A DNA stretch of 64,000 nucleotides from JBCBRD01 sp039819785 (GTDB lineage: Bacteria > Pseudomonadota > Alphaproteobacteria > Rhizobiales > Hyphomicrobiaceae), in contig JBCBRH010000018.1 of the NCBI GenBank assembly GCA_039819785.1, positions 1-64,000 on the forward strand, read 5' to 3'. Positions within the stretch are counted from its first letter, which is position 1, and the number at the start of each line of letters is the position of its first letter. The notes beneath the pieces are model-generated. The model had not been told where the DNA came from. It saw nothing but the letters and a program-made list of their open reading frames with translations, and did not search any database. Shown here in pieces: positions 35,829 to 45,741 of this stretch. Both the position numbers and the translations under genes were made by a program.

Positions 35829-37237
35829 GTCGCCCCCCGTGTGGTTTGGAGGGGCATGGCAACCGGTTGTCGGGTTGGTAATGGGTTTTCCACCAGCCGT
35901 GCGGACGCTTGATAACGCAGCCCAAAAAGTGCCAGCAGCAACGTGATCCACACCGGGCCGCCGCCGACGAAAAACACGCTTTCCAGGCTTGCGGAAAACA
36001 GTCCGTAGATCCAGATGTTGACGAACAGGGCGTTGAGCGCGTGGTCGGCACCGATGGCCTGTGCACGGGCAAGGTCCAATGCGGGTTGGATGACGATCCA
36101 GGCCAGCATCAAGATAAGTCCAGGGGCACCAATTGTGAGGAATGCTTCTATGTAGGCGTTGTGGGCGTTGGAGGCACGGTTGGCCCACGTCTCGATTGAT
36201 GAGCCGGAATTGAACACGTCGCCGGTTCCCCAAAAGGATTGGAAACCGTGTCCGAGCAAGGGACGGCTCATCGCTTCACCGATGGCATAGGACCAGATGG
36301 CTGTGCGATCGGTATACGTTGCGTCCATTCCAAGAGCTTGAAGCGTGGCGTGAACGGGCGGCAGAAGTGCGGATCCTACCGTCAGGAACGCCAACAGCCC
36401 GATGCCAGCAGACACGAGCACTACTTTACCGGACGGGGATCTTGAATTCAGGATCAGCCAGGATGCCAGAAGGGTCACTGCGAACAGGGCCAACGGCGTT
36501 TTTGATCCTGTAAAGATGAGGAATATCGTCGAGGCTACGAACAGTGTCGCTCCGACCAGGAATGCGCCTGCACGCGCAACGTATAGCCCGATGAACATCA
36601 TCAGAATGCATGCCGTTCCAGCTTCGTTTTTGTGCTGGAAGGACCCACGCCAGTCACCGGCCAGCTGTGGTTCGAGAAGTTCTGTGTGCTGGTGTACGGC
36701 CAGGTGCGGGACGGTGAATACGCCGACGTATGAGACGATGAGAGTTGTTCCGATGCCGAGCGCGAGCAATCCTGAAAAGTGGCGTTTGCTGAGTGGGAGG
36801 AGGAGGAGTGTCGCCGCCTGCAGGGCAATGAGACAGGCAAGGACAAACTTTTTTAATGCCAACGCGGGGTAAGGCGATAGCGCGGCACTCAATCCAATCC
36901 AGATCAATAGCGCGATAAGGGCTGGTGAGGCGAGCAGGAGGTAGCGGTTCAGGTTTCCAAGCAGCGCATAGATCAGGCACGAACCGGCGAGCAGAAGTGC
37001 GGCTGCCTGGTTCAGCCGGTCACCGCCTAGGTTGGGCAGCAAAACCTTTGGGTCGCGAAGGTCTGGGAAGGCTTTCAGGGAAATCCAGAAAAACCAGAAG
37101 ACGGCAAGAAACAGGGCGCTGCGAATGACGAATTCGATGGCCTGTTCTGGTGACGCCGATGCGGTTGCGGCTGTGCCGTGATCGGTCTGTGTGGCGCGCA
37201 AAGGCGATTGCTGTCTCTTGCCAGTCATTGTCGGCAC
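35825..37237 (-). CDS. O-antigen ligase / Wzy-type polymerase family membrane protein
   Basis: 470 residues with about 11-12 hydrophobic helices. The Wzy_C (PF04932) region lies around 190-380: QHKNEAGTACILMMFIGLYV, a long periplasmic loop, then SRPLLGHGFQSFWGTGDV and ASNAHNAYIEAFLTIG. These proteins polymerise or ligate lipid-linked repeat units at the periplasmic face. The start is GTG 37237 or ATG 37228. It lies 21 bp after the Wzz-like gene and overlaps the deacetylase by GTGA. With the flippase and Wzz partner, it makes a Wzx/Wzy-type pathway. Confidence 0.87.
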   Translation of the reverse strand: MPTMTGKRQQSPLRATQTDHGTAATASASPEQAIEFVIRSALFLAVFWFFWISLKAFPDLRDPKVLLPNLGGDRLNQAAALLLAGSCLIYALLGNLNRYLLLASPALIALLIWIGLSAALSPYPALALKKFVLACLIALQAATLLLLPLSKRHFSGLLALGIGTTLIVSYVGVFTVPHLAVHQHTELLEPQLAGDWRGSFQHKNEAGTACILMMFIGLYVARAGAFLVGATLFVASTIFLIFTGSKTPLALFAVTLLASWLILNSRSPSGKVVLVSAGIGLLAFLTVGSALLPPVHATLQALGMDATYTDRTAIWSYAIGEAMSRPLLGHGFQSFWGTGDVFNSGSSIETWANRASNAHNAYIEAFLTIGAPGLILMLAWIVIQPALDLARAQAIGADHALNALFVNIWIYGLFSASLESVFFVGGGPVWITLLLALFGLRYQASARLVENPLPTRQPVAMPLQTTRGAT

Positions 37238-37258
37238 AAGGTCCGTCTTCCAATGGGG

Positions 37259-39349
37259 TCAGAGCCAGGCTGGCTGGCTTGGCGGTGGCAGCTTGTCGTC
37301 AGATGCTGGCGAGCTTGTTGCAGGGCGGCCGGCGCCAGGTCGCATTAGTCGGGGCTCCCTGCGGAAGGTGTTCTTTTGGTCGCTCGGGGCTGCGGGCTTT
37401 TCGGCGTTGCTTTGATTTTCGGGGCCAGCCGGTGAGACCGGTTGAATCGCGACCGTGCCCGTTCGTGTCTCTGTGGTCGTCGTGTCCAACGGTTCGGGTG
37501 GCTGGTAATTGTTCAAAACGTTTCCTGCTGGCTGAGCCTGAGGTTGCCGTGTCGTTGCGGTCTTTGCCAGTGCCGCCGCGGTTGCAACGGGTTCTTGACG
37601 CGGCACGATTTCGACATTGGCAGCTTCGTCAAAATCTGTGGCGGCATCGGTCAGGGTGTGCGCGCGCGCAGCCTGCTGGGTGGGTGGTTTGGTATCGCCG
37701 GCGGTGGACGTTCGTGCGGTGTGTTCGACCGGCGATGTTTGCGTGGCATGATCGTCAGGCTTGGCTGTGTTTGTGCGCGTTGTGTCCTGAGGCGGCATGA
37801 ACGAGGTGGCTTCCGGCACAGGTTGTGTGACCCGGCGTCTGACGCCGAACCCGGCAAACTGCAAGGCCAGCGCTAATGCCATACCAAGCCCTGTCCCCAG
37901 GCCAAAACCACCAACGGCCAGCAGCAGCTTGGAAGGGGGCAGGCTTTTGTTTTTTGGTGGGATGGCGGGCGAGATCACACGCGTGTTGGGAACCTCGATC
38001 TTTTCCTGCTGGCCGATTTCCTGCGTCCGCAAGAGGAAGGCTTCATACACACGGCGGTTGGCTTCCACGTCGCGTTCAAGCTCGCGCAGCTGGACTTGCT
38101 TTTGGTTTATCTTCGTCAGCTGGTTTTTGATGTCGTTTAAAGTTTCGGACAACGTTGTTTCGGAATCCCGCGCGCGCTGGACGTCCCGGCCGATCGAGCT
38201 TGCCACGCGATTGACTTCTGAATTCACCTCGCGGCGGAGCCTTGCGACTTCCTGGCGGGCTTGGGCTGCTGCTGGATGCCTGGGCAACAGCTGCGCAGAC
38301 ATTTCGGCTTCGCGCCTTTCGGCAGACGCGAGTTGGCCGCGAAGAGCAGCCAACGTCTGAGATCCCGTCGCCTCGGGGATCGAGCCGACGTCATCGCCGG
38401 ATCGTCTGATTTGTTCAATCTGCCGGTTGCGAGCTTCGGCCTGTGCGCGACGCGTGCGCGCCTGGATCAGCTGACCGGAGACGGCTGTCAGCTGCTGTTC
38501 GTTCACGAGTTGGCCACTGGCGGACAGGATGTTGTTTTCGCGTTTGAATGTTTCGACGGCCTGCTCGGATTCGATCACACGCTGCTTCAGCCCCTCAAGG
38601 CGCGCTGCAAGCGAGTCGAAGGCCTGGCGTGCAGCACCCGATGTCGTATTCTGCTGTTCTTCGAGAAAGGCCTGCACGATCGCGTCCACGAGGCGAACCG
38701 ACTTTTGTCGATCCGATGACCATACGCCCAGGTTGACGACAAACGTCCGTTCCTGGCGCTGTGCCCAGACCCGTTCTTCCAATGTGCGTAAGGCGGTCAA
38801 TTCGAGATCGGGCGGGCCCGTGTCTTCTTCAGATCTCAGGCCTGATCGTTTGAGCAGCAGGCGCAGGTGGTCAATAGGTGTGACCGGTGCATCGCTTACG
38901 AACTCGGGGTCGTCGATCAGGTTTTCCTCACGCACCACACGGCGCAGAACCTTTGTCGACAGCAGCACGCGCGTTTGCGTTTCCACCTCCGCGATCATGG
39001 CTTCGTTTAATTGCGATGTGTTGCGCAATCCGCGATCGACGATGCGCAGTTCGCTAGGGTCGATGATCAACTGAGCGAAGGCGTTATAACGGGGGGCGAA
39101 CAAAGAGCCTACGGCGACGGCGGCAGCGGCTGTCAGAAGCGCGATGAGCGTGATGAGGCCTTTGCGCCGCCAGATTTCTGACAATGGCGATGCATTGCCT
39201 GGCGCTGCAGCAGATGGCGCTGCTGGAGCAGGCTGTGCTGCCGACGTTCCGTCGTGGGGCGTCGTCGCAGTTTGGCTGGCGGCTGGCGGTGCGCCGACTT
39301 CGTACATACGCGGTACCTGGTCAGGACAAAAACCGTCTGCTGCCCGCAT
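37259..39349 (-). CDS. Wzz/GumC-like polysaccharide co-polymerase without kinase domain
   Basis: 696 residues. An N-terminal Pro/Ala-rich segment precedes TM1 (GLITLIALLTAAAAVAVG, about 65-85). The Wzz domain has FNAFAQ-like beta strands, RTLEERVWAQRQERTF and a long coiled-coil (about 225-430), then the GNVR-type signature RELERDVEANRRVYEAFL and TM2 (LLLAVGGFGLGTGLGMALAL). About 190 disordered Pro/Thr/Gln-rich residues follow with no Walker motif and no Tyr cluster, so it is not a BY-kinase. It sets chain length with the Wzy-like ligase. Start 39349 or 39307. Confidence 0.88.
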   Translation of the reverse strand: MRAADGFCPDQVPRMYEVGAPPAASQTATTPHDGTSAAQPAPAAPSAAAPGNASPLSEIWRRKGLITLIALLTAAAAVAVGSLFAPRYNAFAQLIIDPSELRIVDRGLRNTSQLNEAMIAEVETQTRVLLSTKVLRRVVREENLIDDPEFVSDAPVTPIDHLRLLLKRSGLRSEEDTGPPDLELTALRTLEERVWAQRQERTFVVNLGVWSSDRQKSVRLVDAIVQAFLEEQQNTTSGAARQAFDSLAARLEGLKQRVIESEQAVETFKRENNILSASGQLVNEQQLTAVSGQLIQARTRRAQAEARNRQIEQIRRSGDDVGSIPEATGSQTLAALRGQLASAERREAEMSAQLLPRHPAAAQARQEVARLRREVNSEVNRVASSIGRDVQRARDSETTLSETLNDIKNQLTKINQKQVQLRELERDVEANRRVYEAFLLRTQEIGQQEKIEVPNTRVISPAIPPKNKSLPPSKLLLAVGGFGLGTGLGMALALALQFAGFGVRRRVTQPVPEATSFMPPQDTTRTNTAKPDDHATQTSPVEHTARTSTAGDTKPPTQQAARAHTLTDAATDFDEAANVEIVPRQEPVATAAALAKTATTRQPQAQPAGNVLNNYQPPEPLDTTTTETRTGTVAIQPVSPAGPENQSNAEKPAAPSDQKNTFRREPRLMRPGAGRPATSSPASDDKLPPPSQPAWL

Positions 39350-39443
39350 CGGCAGCTTGAGATTGGCTTTGTGAACAACTTCTTACGATATGCTCAAGTT
39401 TAGCGCATCGCGCAACCGTTTGATAAGCCCACCCTTTGCATCG

Positions 39444-41771
39444 TTAACGCGGTGAAGCTTTGTCCGGCACGTGCTCGATTGCCCAGTATGTGGTTGGCTC
39501 AGCCTTGGCTGATCCCGTGTTGAGCATGAATGCGATCTTACCGTCTGCAGTTTTGACTTTATCGGACTGTGTTGTGCGCCCGGTGAGGTCGAGTCGGTGG
39601 AGCCACCAGCCTCCGGAGTGAACCGTTTTCAGCGTTGCTTCAAGTTTCCCTTTGCGGATCAAGGTTGGGCGATGGCCGAAATCTGTGATGATTTTGGCAT
39701 CGTCGTCGGCGAATTTCATGCCTGAGTTGCGAGCATCGGTGGCGTAAATCACGAGGAGTTTTGAGCTGTCCGTCAAAGACTGACCATCGATCGCGCTCAC
39801 CGCGAAAACGCCTCTTGAAGTGGCGGCACGCAGGGTAACGGCGTTCAAATCGATTGCGGCATTTGGTCTATCGAATGCAATTGCTTCGGTTTTGTCCGAA
39901 ATGAAGACAGCCGTTTTCTCAGCTGTGTTGATTGAAAGCTGGCCCGTATCCGATTTGAAAATGCCGCGTTGGATATCCGTGTTGTTGCTACGTGGGGCTG
40001 GAAACAGCTTTTCGGACCTGAGCCTCTCGATCAAAGTATCAGCCGGGCTTTCCTGCTTCCAGAATGGTGGTGTTTCAAACCGCGCCCGGTCGACGGGTAT
40101 GCGACGTGGCGTTTTTGCGGTGCTGTCTGGTCGCGCTGTTTCAGCGAGCATCTCGTTGGATAGTGCAAATCCTGCAATCAAGCCCACCTTGGTCAGGTCG
40201 TCCGGCCAGTGGCCCTGTCCATCGTCCAGAAGGTCGCCGGTGTTTTCGTGTGGCACCAAGAGCCTTATGGATGAAGGCTTTGCGTCCTGTCTTCGGTAAA
40301 TGAGGGCGGTCAGTGTTTCAGCCGCGCGTGCGATCGGATCGAGGCCGATCTCATAGGGCATGATGCGTTTTTTGTGAGATAGGTCAGTGTCCGTTGTCAG
40401 GTCGCTTGGGCCGGGACCGTGGCGGCAGATGCCATCCCAATCCTGCAGCCCTGCGATGGCTGGCACCAGAACACCGGATTCATAGCGGTGTTGGTTCCAG
40501 AACAGGTGCTGATGTTCGGTGACGATGAACGGTTTGTTGTCCCAGCGGCTACCTATGAGACTGCGCAGATAGGCTGCGCTATCGGCGATTGAGCTCGTCT
40601 GGTTGATCGCGGTGCCCGGCGCAAAGGAAAGGACGATGTCGTGGTAGGCATTCATGGTCACCAGTGGTAGCTCACCGCGGGATAGGTGCGCAGCCGATAT
40701 CGCCCAGTTGTTGTAAGCGCTGACCGGGCCTTTAAAGCCAAGACCGCGCAGATATTTCGTTGACCACTGAAGAGTTTGCTTTTCGGTTTCGTGAAAGAAG
40801 ATCTGGAGATCGCGCATTCGGGGCCCGCGCTCGCGGCGGCTTGCAGGCAGCCGTATTGTCCCATCTGACAGCCTCTCGTTGTGACCGAGACGTCCCCAGG
40901 CTTCCCGAAGCGCCTGATCGGTCTTGTATCGTCTCTTTAAATAGGCATTGAAAGCTGGCTGGAGGATGTGTGCGTAGGCGCGACCGGTTCGATCCTGTTC
41001 GAGGATTGCTGTGAACTCGATGTTGTTTTCATTTGTTGCGACTACGATCGCGAGGGCAGGATCACGTGCGGTTTTCAGACCCGTATAGGGGTTTTTCCGG
41101 CCAAGCAGGGCCTTTGCCAACCGTTCCCAATGTCGCTTGGCCCGTTGTTCCACATGGATGCGCATCTTCAGATTGTGCTGATCATCCCAGCGGTGAGGAA
41201 CAACACCGCCGATGGCACCATTTTGCGATGTCAGGACATCGATCATCCAATAGATGCCATTTTTTTTCAGAGCCGCCATCAGATAATGGAACCGGTCGAG
41301 CTGAACAGGATCGAAGTCGAAATCGGCATCGGAACCGCTCATCAAGATCGCATCGACGAAATGAAAGCGGGCCAGGTTATAGCCGTGGCGTCGCATCTGG
41401 ATTGCGTACCGGTCAGCGGTTTCGTGATCTGGGAAGCTACCGGACGCCGGGGACCAGGACAGCGACCCACAGTGAAACCGCAGCCGTTGTGGCGCATGCT
41501 TTGGACCGACAACCAGTTGACCCTTGTCATTTGATCGCACCGGGCCGAGGCTGCCTGCTGAAGGATCGTTAAAGAGGGTTGAGAAATCGAGTGGGCTGCC
41601 GGCTTGGATCGCGCGGGATGGCTCGTGGACCGCCTGCCAGTTCAAGGCTTCGTCGCTGGCGGGTGCGTAGCCTGGTGCGGCTGTTAAAAGGGTGATGAGG
41701 GCTAGGACAAAACCAATCCTGCTGGCTGACTCTTGCGCTGCCTTCTTCAGCTTTGTGCGGCGTGCTGCCAT
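39444..41771 (-). CDS. Large secreted protein, putative glycoside hydrolase (clan GH-A like)
   Basis: 775 residues. Signal peptide RIGFVLALITLLTAAPGYA. The N-terminal 450 residues look like a TIM-barrel hydrolase: MRRHGYNLARFHFVDAILMS, LMAALKKNGIYWMIDVLTSQ, VVATNENNIEFTAI (candidate acid/base Glu) and FIVTEHQHLFWNQ (candidate nucleophile Glu). The C-terminal 300 residues are beta-rich (VTLRAATSRGVFAVSAIDGQ; WLHRLDLTGRTTQSD) and may bind carbohydrate. Position between the Wzz-like and GT2 genes suggests it trims or depolymerises the exported polymer, as endohydrolases in such loci do. Assignment to a numbered GH family is not certain. Confidence 0.72.
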   Translation of the reverse strand: MAARRTKLKKAAQESASRIGFVLALITLLTAAPGYAPASDEALNWQAVHEPSRAIQAGSPLDFSTLFNDPSAGSLGPVRSNDKGQLVVGPKHAPQRLRFHCGSLSWSPASGSFPDHETADRYAIQMRRHGYNLARFHFVDAILMSGSDADFDFDPVQLDRFHYLMAALKKNGIYWMIDVLTSQNGAIGGVVPHRWDDQHNLKMRIHVEQRAKRHWERLAKALLGRKNPYTGLKTARDPALAIVVATNENNIEFTAILEQDRTGRAYAHILQPAFNAYLKRRYKTDQALREAWGRLGHNERLSDGTIRLPASRRERGPRMRDLQIFFHETEKQTLQWSTKYLRGLGFKGPVSAYNNWAISAAHLSRGELPLVTMNAYHDIVLSFAPGTAINQTSSIADSAAYLRSLIGSRWDNKPFIVTEHQHLFWNQHRYESGVLVPAIAGLQDWDGICRHGPGPSDLTTDTDLSHKKRIMPYEIGLDPIARAAETLTALIYRRQDAKPSSIRLLVPHENTGDLLDDGQGHWPDDLTKVGLIAGFALSNEMLAETARPDSTAKTPRRIPVDRARFETPPFWKQESPADTLIERLRSEKLFPAPRSNNTDIQRGIFKSDTGQLSINTAEKTAVFISDKTEAIAFDRPNAAIDLNAVTLRAATSRGVFAVSAIDGQSLTDSSKLLVIYATDARNSGMKFADDDAKIITDFGHRPTLIRKGKLEATLKTVHSGGWWLHRLDLTGRTTQSDKVKTADGKIAFMLNTGSAKAEPTTYWAIEHVPDKASPR

Positions 41772-41780
41772 GGCTTTGGC

Positions 41781-42803
41781 TCATCCCGTCGCTGATGACC
41801 TGGGTGGGTCGATCTCTTTGATCACCTGAGTGGCTATTGGCCCAGTTGGCGCGCGTCTCGAAGACAAAATCCCGCGCAGAAATCCATAAGTAAAAAAATG
41901 CCAGGCCGTGACCGAATACATCCCCATCTTGAGGGATTTGTATTTGAAGGCCATGAATGGCACCGGGCCAAGGGCCAGCAGTGCGACACATGCGATTGCC
42001 GTTGGCCAATCTGGTGCGAACACAATGGCTGCAATCGCCAGCAGCCAGACCCCGACGATGGCGGTCCATAGTTTGATTTCACGCAGATCGTTGAGGATCA
42101 TGCCGAAACGTGGGGTGCCAAAATGGGCCCTGGTCAATTCACCAATGCCGAACAGATAGTGCGTCTGCACCCGCCGCCAAAGAAGAGCGTAGGGGTTTGA
42201 ACGGTGCCCAAAATGGTTGGCGAAGGTGTCGGTGAGGCGGTGTAGCTTCCAACCTTTCTCACGCAAGCGGACAGCAAGATCGTACTCTTCGTAGGAGTGC
42301 AGATTGCGATCTGACAGATAACCTGTTTCTTCAATGGCTGCCCGGCGAAACACACCTCCTGAATTCAACCGGTCGACGTCGCCCGGTTTCATGTCGCTTG
42401 GTTTGGCAACGACGCGGCGTTTGTATTCGAGTTGGTCCAGGCTTTGCTCGTCGATCTGGCCAGAAACGCCCGCGTAGTCTGGGTGAGCCTTCAGGAAGTT
42501 TACCGATGTCGGGGCGAAGTCAGGTGACATTTCCATATCGCCATCGGTGATGGCTATGAAAGGTTGCGTGGCGTAGCGGTAACCAAGTTCCGGGCCGATC
42601 CCGCAGCAGCGTTCACTCCAGTCCGCCAATTGAACGATGCGTATTGGGAATTTCTGAGCGATTTCGATGGTGCCATCGGTCGACCCGCTGTCAGCCAAGA
42701 TGACTTCTCCACCCAGGGGAGCTGCAGCTGCAAGGGCGCTTTCGATCGCTTTTTGAATGCGGTCGGCTTCGTTTAGTGCCTTGATGATGATACTGATCGA
42801 CAT
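41781..42803 (-). CDS. Glycosyltransferase family 2
   Basis: 340 residues. Classical GT2 start SISIIIKALNEADRIQKAIE, then EVILADSGSTDGTIEIAQKF (DxSxD), IAITDGDMEMSPDF, and SGGVFRRAAIEETGYLSDR. The last 90 residues hold two transmembrane segments (WLLAIAAIVFAPDWPTAIAC). It lies 9 bp upstream of the hydrolase gene and seems to be the first gene of the leftward polysaccharide operon. It probably adds a sugar at the cytoplasmic membrane face. Confidence 0.92.
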   Translation of the reverse strand: MSISIIIKALNEADRIQKAIESALAAAAPLGGEVILADSGSTDGTIEIAQKFPIRIVQLADWSERCCGIGPELGYRYATQPFIAITDGDMEMSPDFAPTSVNFLKAHPDYAGVSGQIDEQSLDQLEYKRRVVAKPSDMKPGDVDRLNSGGVFRRAAIEETGYLSDRNLHSYEEYDLAVRLREKGWKLHRLTDTFANHFGHRSNPYALLWRRVQTHYLFGIGELTRAHFGTPRFGMILNDLREIKLWTAIVGVWLLAIAAIVFAPDWPTAIACVALLALGPVPFMAFKYKSLKMGMYSVTAWHFFTYGFLRGILSSRRAPTGPIATQVIKEIDPPRSSATG

Positions 42804-43176
42804 TGTCAGATACGCAAACCTTGCATTGGGTGATGCAAAACGTCATTGAACCATTGCATCCATCTTCAGCAGGCCTGATGGCCCGTTTTGAGCCGACACA
42901 AGCCTGAGCGGTCGATCGATGGTCTGGTCCTTGAGCCCGTCTGTTATGGCAGGTGCCTGTGGGGAGGGCTTGTGTCAATTCCGCGCGTGGTTCTTCGTTA
43001 TCGTGGGCGTTGCACCCACCTCGGCCGACCATCCATCGACGCGGCGTTAAGGCAAACCCGATTGTGGTCGTGACTTCGGTGGTGAAGGTTTCGCAACTCT
43101 GACTGGCAAGGTCATCCCGTTAAAAAACGGCGTATAAATTTTTTGGCGTCGCTCAACGAACAAAGAAGAAACCCCA
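42804..43176. other. Divergent promoter region (GT2 / aldehyde dehydrogenase)
   Basis: 373 bp. Just before the rightward gene lies TATAAA (43133-43138), a candidate -10, preceded by a small hairpin CCGTT-AAAA-AACGG (43117-43130). No coding frame is convincing. Confidence 0.4.
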
Positions 43177-44733
43177 TTGGAAACGCAAGACCCCAAGGAT
43201 CGGGATATCGGACCAACGCCTCCTGATACTTGTCGAGACGTCGATCCGACTGGGTTTGCTGCGGATCGCTATTACATCGATGGACAATGGGTTCGCCCAG
43301 GCTCCGATGCTGACCATCGTGCGCTGATTAACCCGGCTACAGAAACCGCGATTGTTTCCATTCCATTGGCTGGGGCAGATGACGTGGACCGTGCCGTGGG
43401 CGCTGCGCGGCGTGCTTTTGATGCGGGTGGCTGGCGCGATGCGCCCGTTGAAAAACGGAGTCACGTTTTGCAGCTTGTGGCGGAGGGCCTGGCCAAGCGT
43501 CAGGAAGAGCTGGCTCAATCGATCTCGCTTGAGGTCGGCTCGCCGATTGACTTCGCCCGGGAGCATCAGGTTGGGCGGGCGCTGCAGCATGTGAGTGCCA
43601 CCATTGATGCTTTGCACGGCATGGCGGTTGAGATGCCGTTCGATGGTGGACGGGCTGGCGGTTCTCCGACGCGCGATTTTCTCCGATATGAACCCCGTGG
43701 TGTAGCTGCGCTGATTACGCCATGGAATTGGCCGCTGAATCAGATGGTGCTGAAGCTTATTGGGGGCTTGGCTGCCGGGTGCTCAATCGTATTGAAACCG
43801 TCGGAGCTGGCCCCGCTCACTGGGCTCGTTTTCGCCGATATCGTTGGAACAGCTTTGGCGGATGGGGAGGTCCCAGACGGCGTTTTCAACCTGATCAATG
43901 GCGATGGTCCTGGCGCGGGTGCGGCCCTTTGCAGTCATGCGGGCGTAGATTTGATTTCGTTCACCGGTTCAACCGCGACCGGGCGTACGATTGCGCGGTT
44001 GGCGGCGGAAAACGTGACGCCTGTGCAGCTCGAATTGGGTGGAAAGTCCGCCAACATTTTGTTTGCCGACTGCGATGTCGACTTAGCTGTCCGGCAAGGC
44101 GTCGCGCACTGTTTTCGCAATTCCGGACAGGCCTGTAATGCGGCATCCCGGATGCTGGTGCATACCGCCATTTATGATGATGTGGTCGAGATCGCGGGCC
44201 GGATTGCCAACGAGACGCGTGTGGCATCACCGCGCGAAAACGGGCGGCATCTCGGGCCGCTCATTTCAGTCCAGCAGTTCGATCGTGTGCAGCGCTACAT
44301 TCAACTTGGCATCGACCAGGGTGCGCGGCTGATCGCTGGCGGACCCGGCCGGCCAACGGGTCTGTCGACTGGCTATTACGTGCGCCCGACGGTGTTTGCC
44401 GACGTAACGCCGGAGATGGCTATTTTCCAAGATGAGATCTTTGGTCCGGTGTTGAGCCTGAGCCGCTTCAACGATGAGGACGAGGCGATCATGCTTGCCA
44501 ACGCCAGTGCTTATGGACTGGCCGGTTACATTCAAACTCAAGACAATGCGATGGCTTTGCGCGTTGCGCGGCGGTTGGATGTTGGGATGGTGCAAATCAA
44601 CGGGACAAGTCGTGCACCTGGCACACCGTTTGGCGGGCGGAAAGCTTCTGGCTATGGACGGGAAGCTGGACTTGCGGGCATTCGTGCGTTCCAGGATCTG
44701 AAGTCCCTGAGTGGAATACGGCTGGTCGATTGA
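43177..44733 (+). CDS. Aldehyde dehydrogenase family protein
   Basis: 518 residues. NAD(P)-dependent ALDH fold: substrate entry YIDGQWVRPGSDADH, cofactor region PWNWPLNQMVLKLIGGLAAG, SFTGSTATGRTIARLA, catalytic Glu in LELGGKSANILFADCDV and Cys in RNSGQACNAASRMLV, and the ending IFGPVLSLSRFNDEDEA. All catalytic residues are present. The start is TTG 43177 with AAGAAG about 10 bases upstream; no in-frame ATG is near. Substrate not deducible; it resembles betaine/succinate-semialdehyde-type enzymes in length. Neighbours give no pathway. Confidence 0.9.
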   Translation: METQDPKDRDIGPTPPDTCRDVDPTGFAADRYYIDGQWVRPGSDADHRALINPATETAIVSIPLAGADDVDRAVGAARRAFDAGGWRDAPVEKRSHVLQLVAEGLAKRQEELAQSISLEVGSPIDFAREHQVGRALQHVSATIDALHGMAVEMPFDGGRAGGSPTRDFLRYEPRGVAALITPWNWPLNQMVLKLIGGLAAGCSIVLKPSELAPLTGLVFADIVGTALADGEVPDGVFNLINGDGPGAGAALCSHAGVDLISFTGSTATGRTIARLAAENVTPVQLELGGKSANILFADCDVDLAVRQGVAHCFRNSGQACNAASRMLVHTAIYDDVVEIAGRIANETRVASPRENGRHLGPLISVQQFDRVQRYIQLGIDQGARLIAGGPGRPTGLSTGYYVRPTVFADVTPEMAIFQDEIFGPVLSLSRFNDEDEAIMLANASAYGLAGYIQTQDNAMALRVARRLDVGMVQINGTSRAPGTPFGGRKASGYGREAGLAGIRAFQDLKSLSGIRLVD

Positions 44734-44808
44734 CATCAGCCCGGCTCGCTGACGGCGTGCCCCGCCTTCCTGCCGGTTCCGGTATCGAATGGACAACCTC
44801 CTGAAAGT

Positions 44809-45741
44809 TCACATCGAGTTGTTTTTGATCTGTCCCGATCGGCTCCGCTGAGGACCGAAGATGCAGGCACCTGCAAGGATCAGTCCGGAAACAGTCGCGA
44901 TCATACCGGCGGCGCTGACCGACTGATCGATGCCAAACCAGCCTGGGCCGTAGCCGGCGATGATATAGCCGAGGATTGCCGAAGAAATCGCGAAGACCAT
45001 GCTCCAGGCGATCTGGACTTCGAGGCGGTTTGTCATCAGCCGGGCGGCAGCTGGCGGGCATATGAACATCGCTATTACGATGATTGACCCGACGGCATCG
45101 AATGCTGCGACGGCTGCAATGGCCGCCGTGACGACGAGGGCAAAGCTGATTGAGCCGGTGTGGATCCCGACGGATGCTGCAAAACTCTCATCGAATGTCG
45201 ACAGCTTCAATGGGCGCCAAAAGAGTGTGATGAACGCAATGACCAGCGCTGTGACCACGGCCATGCGCGGCAGTTCGGGCGGTAGCGCACTCAAAGCAGC
45301 TGGATCAAAAAGTGACCACCAATCTTCAGCTGCCAGCCAGATCAAGCTTTCCAGATTGCCGTACAGCGCGTGTTGAACGTCGAGGTGCACGTTGCTGGTA
45401 TCGGATTGTTCGAGCAACAGAACGCCGCCTGCGAACATGGCGGTGAAGGTGACGCCCATGGCAGCGCCTGGCTCGATGCGACCCAGACGCTTGATTGCCT
45501 CGATGAGGGTAACCGCGACGATGGCCGCTCCGGCAGCGCCAAGGATCATGGGCCAGGTTGAGACTGTGCCGGTCAGCAGAAAAGCAACCACGATACCGGG
45601 CAGAACGACATGGCTGATGGCGTCACCGATCAGGGCTTGTTTTCTGAGGATCAAAAAGTTGCCTGGCAGGGCGCAGGCGATAGATGCGAGCACACCGATG
45701 ATGATCGGCGTCAGGCTGATTTGAACAAATTCACTGCCCAT
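44809..45741 (-). CDS. Metal ABC transporter permease (SitD/MntB family)
   Basis: 310 residues, ABC-3 family, about eight transmembrane helices. Conserved features include GVLASIACALPGNFLILRKQ near the N-terminus, LIGDAISHVVLPGIVVAFLL, and SVGIHTGSISFALVVTAAIA. Its start overlaps the stop of the larger permease by one base (TGATG). With the upstream permease, ATPase and binding protein it forms the Mn/Fe importer; ends the operon. Confidence 0.9.
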   Translation of the reverse strand: MGSEFVQISLTPIIIGVLASIACALPGNFLILRKQALIGDAISHVVLPGIVVAFLLTGTVSTWPMILGAAGAAIVAVTLIEAIKRLGRIEPGAAMGVTFTAMFAGGVLLLEQSDTSNVHLDVQHALYGNLESLIWLAAEDWWSLFDPAALSALPPELPRMAVVTALVIAFITLFWRPLKLSTFDESFAASVGIHTGSISFALVVTAAIAAVAAFDAVGSIIVIAMFICPPAAARLMTNRLEVQIAWSMVFAISSAILGYIIAGYGPGWFGIDQSVSAAGMIATVSGLILAGACIFGPQRSRSGQIKNNSM

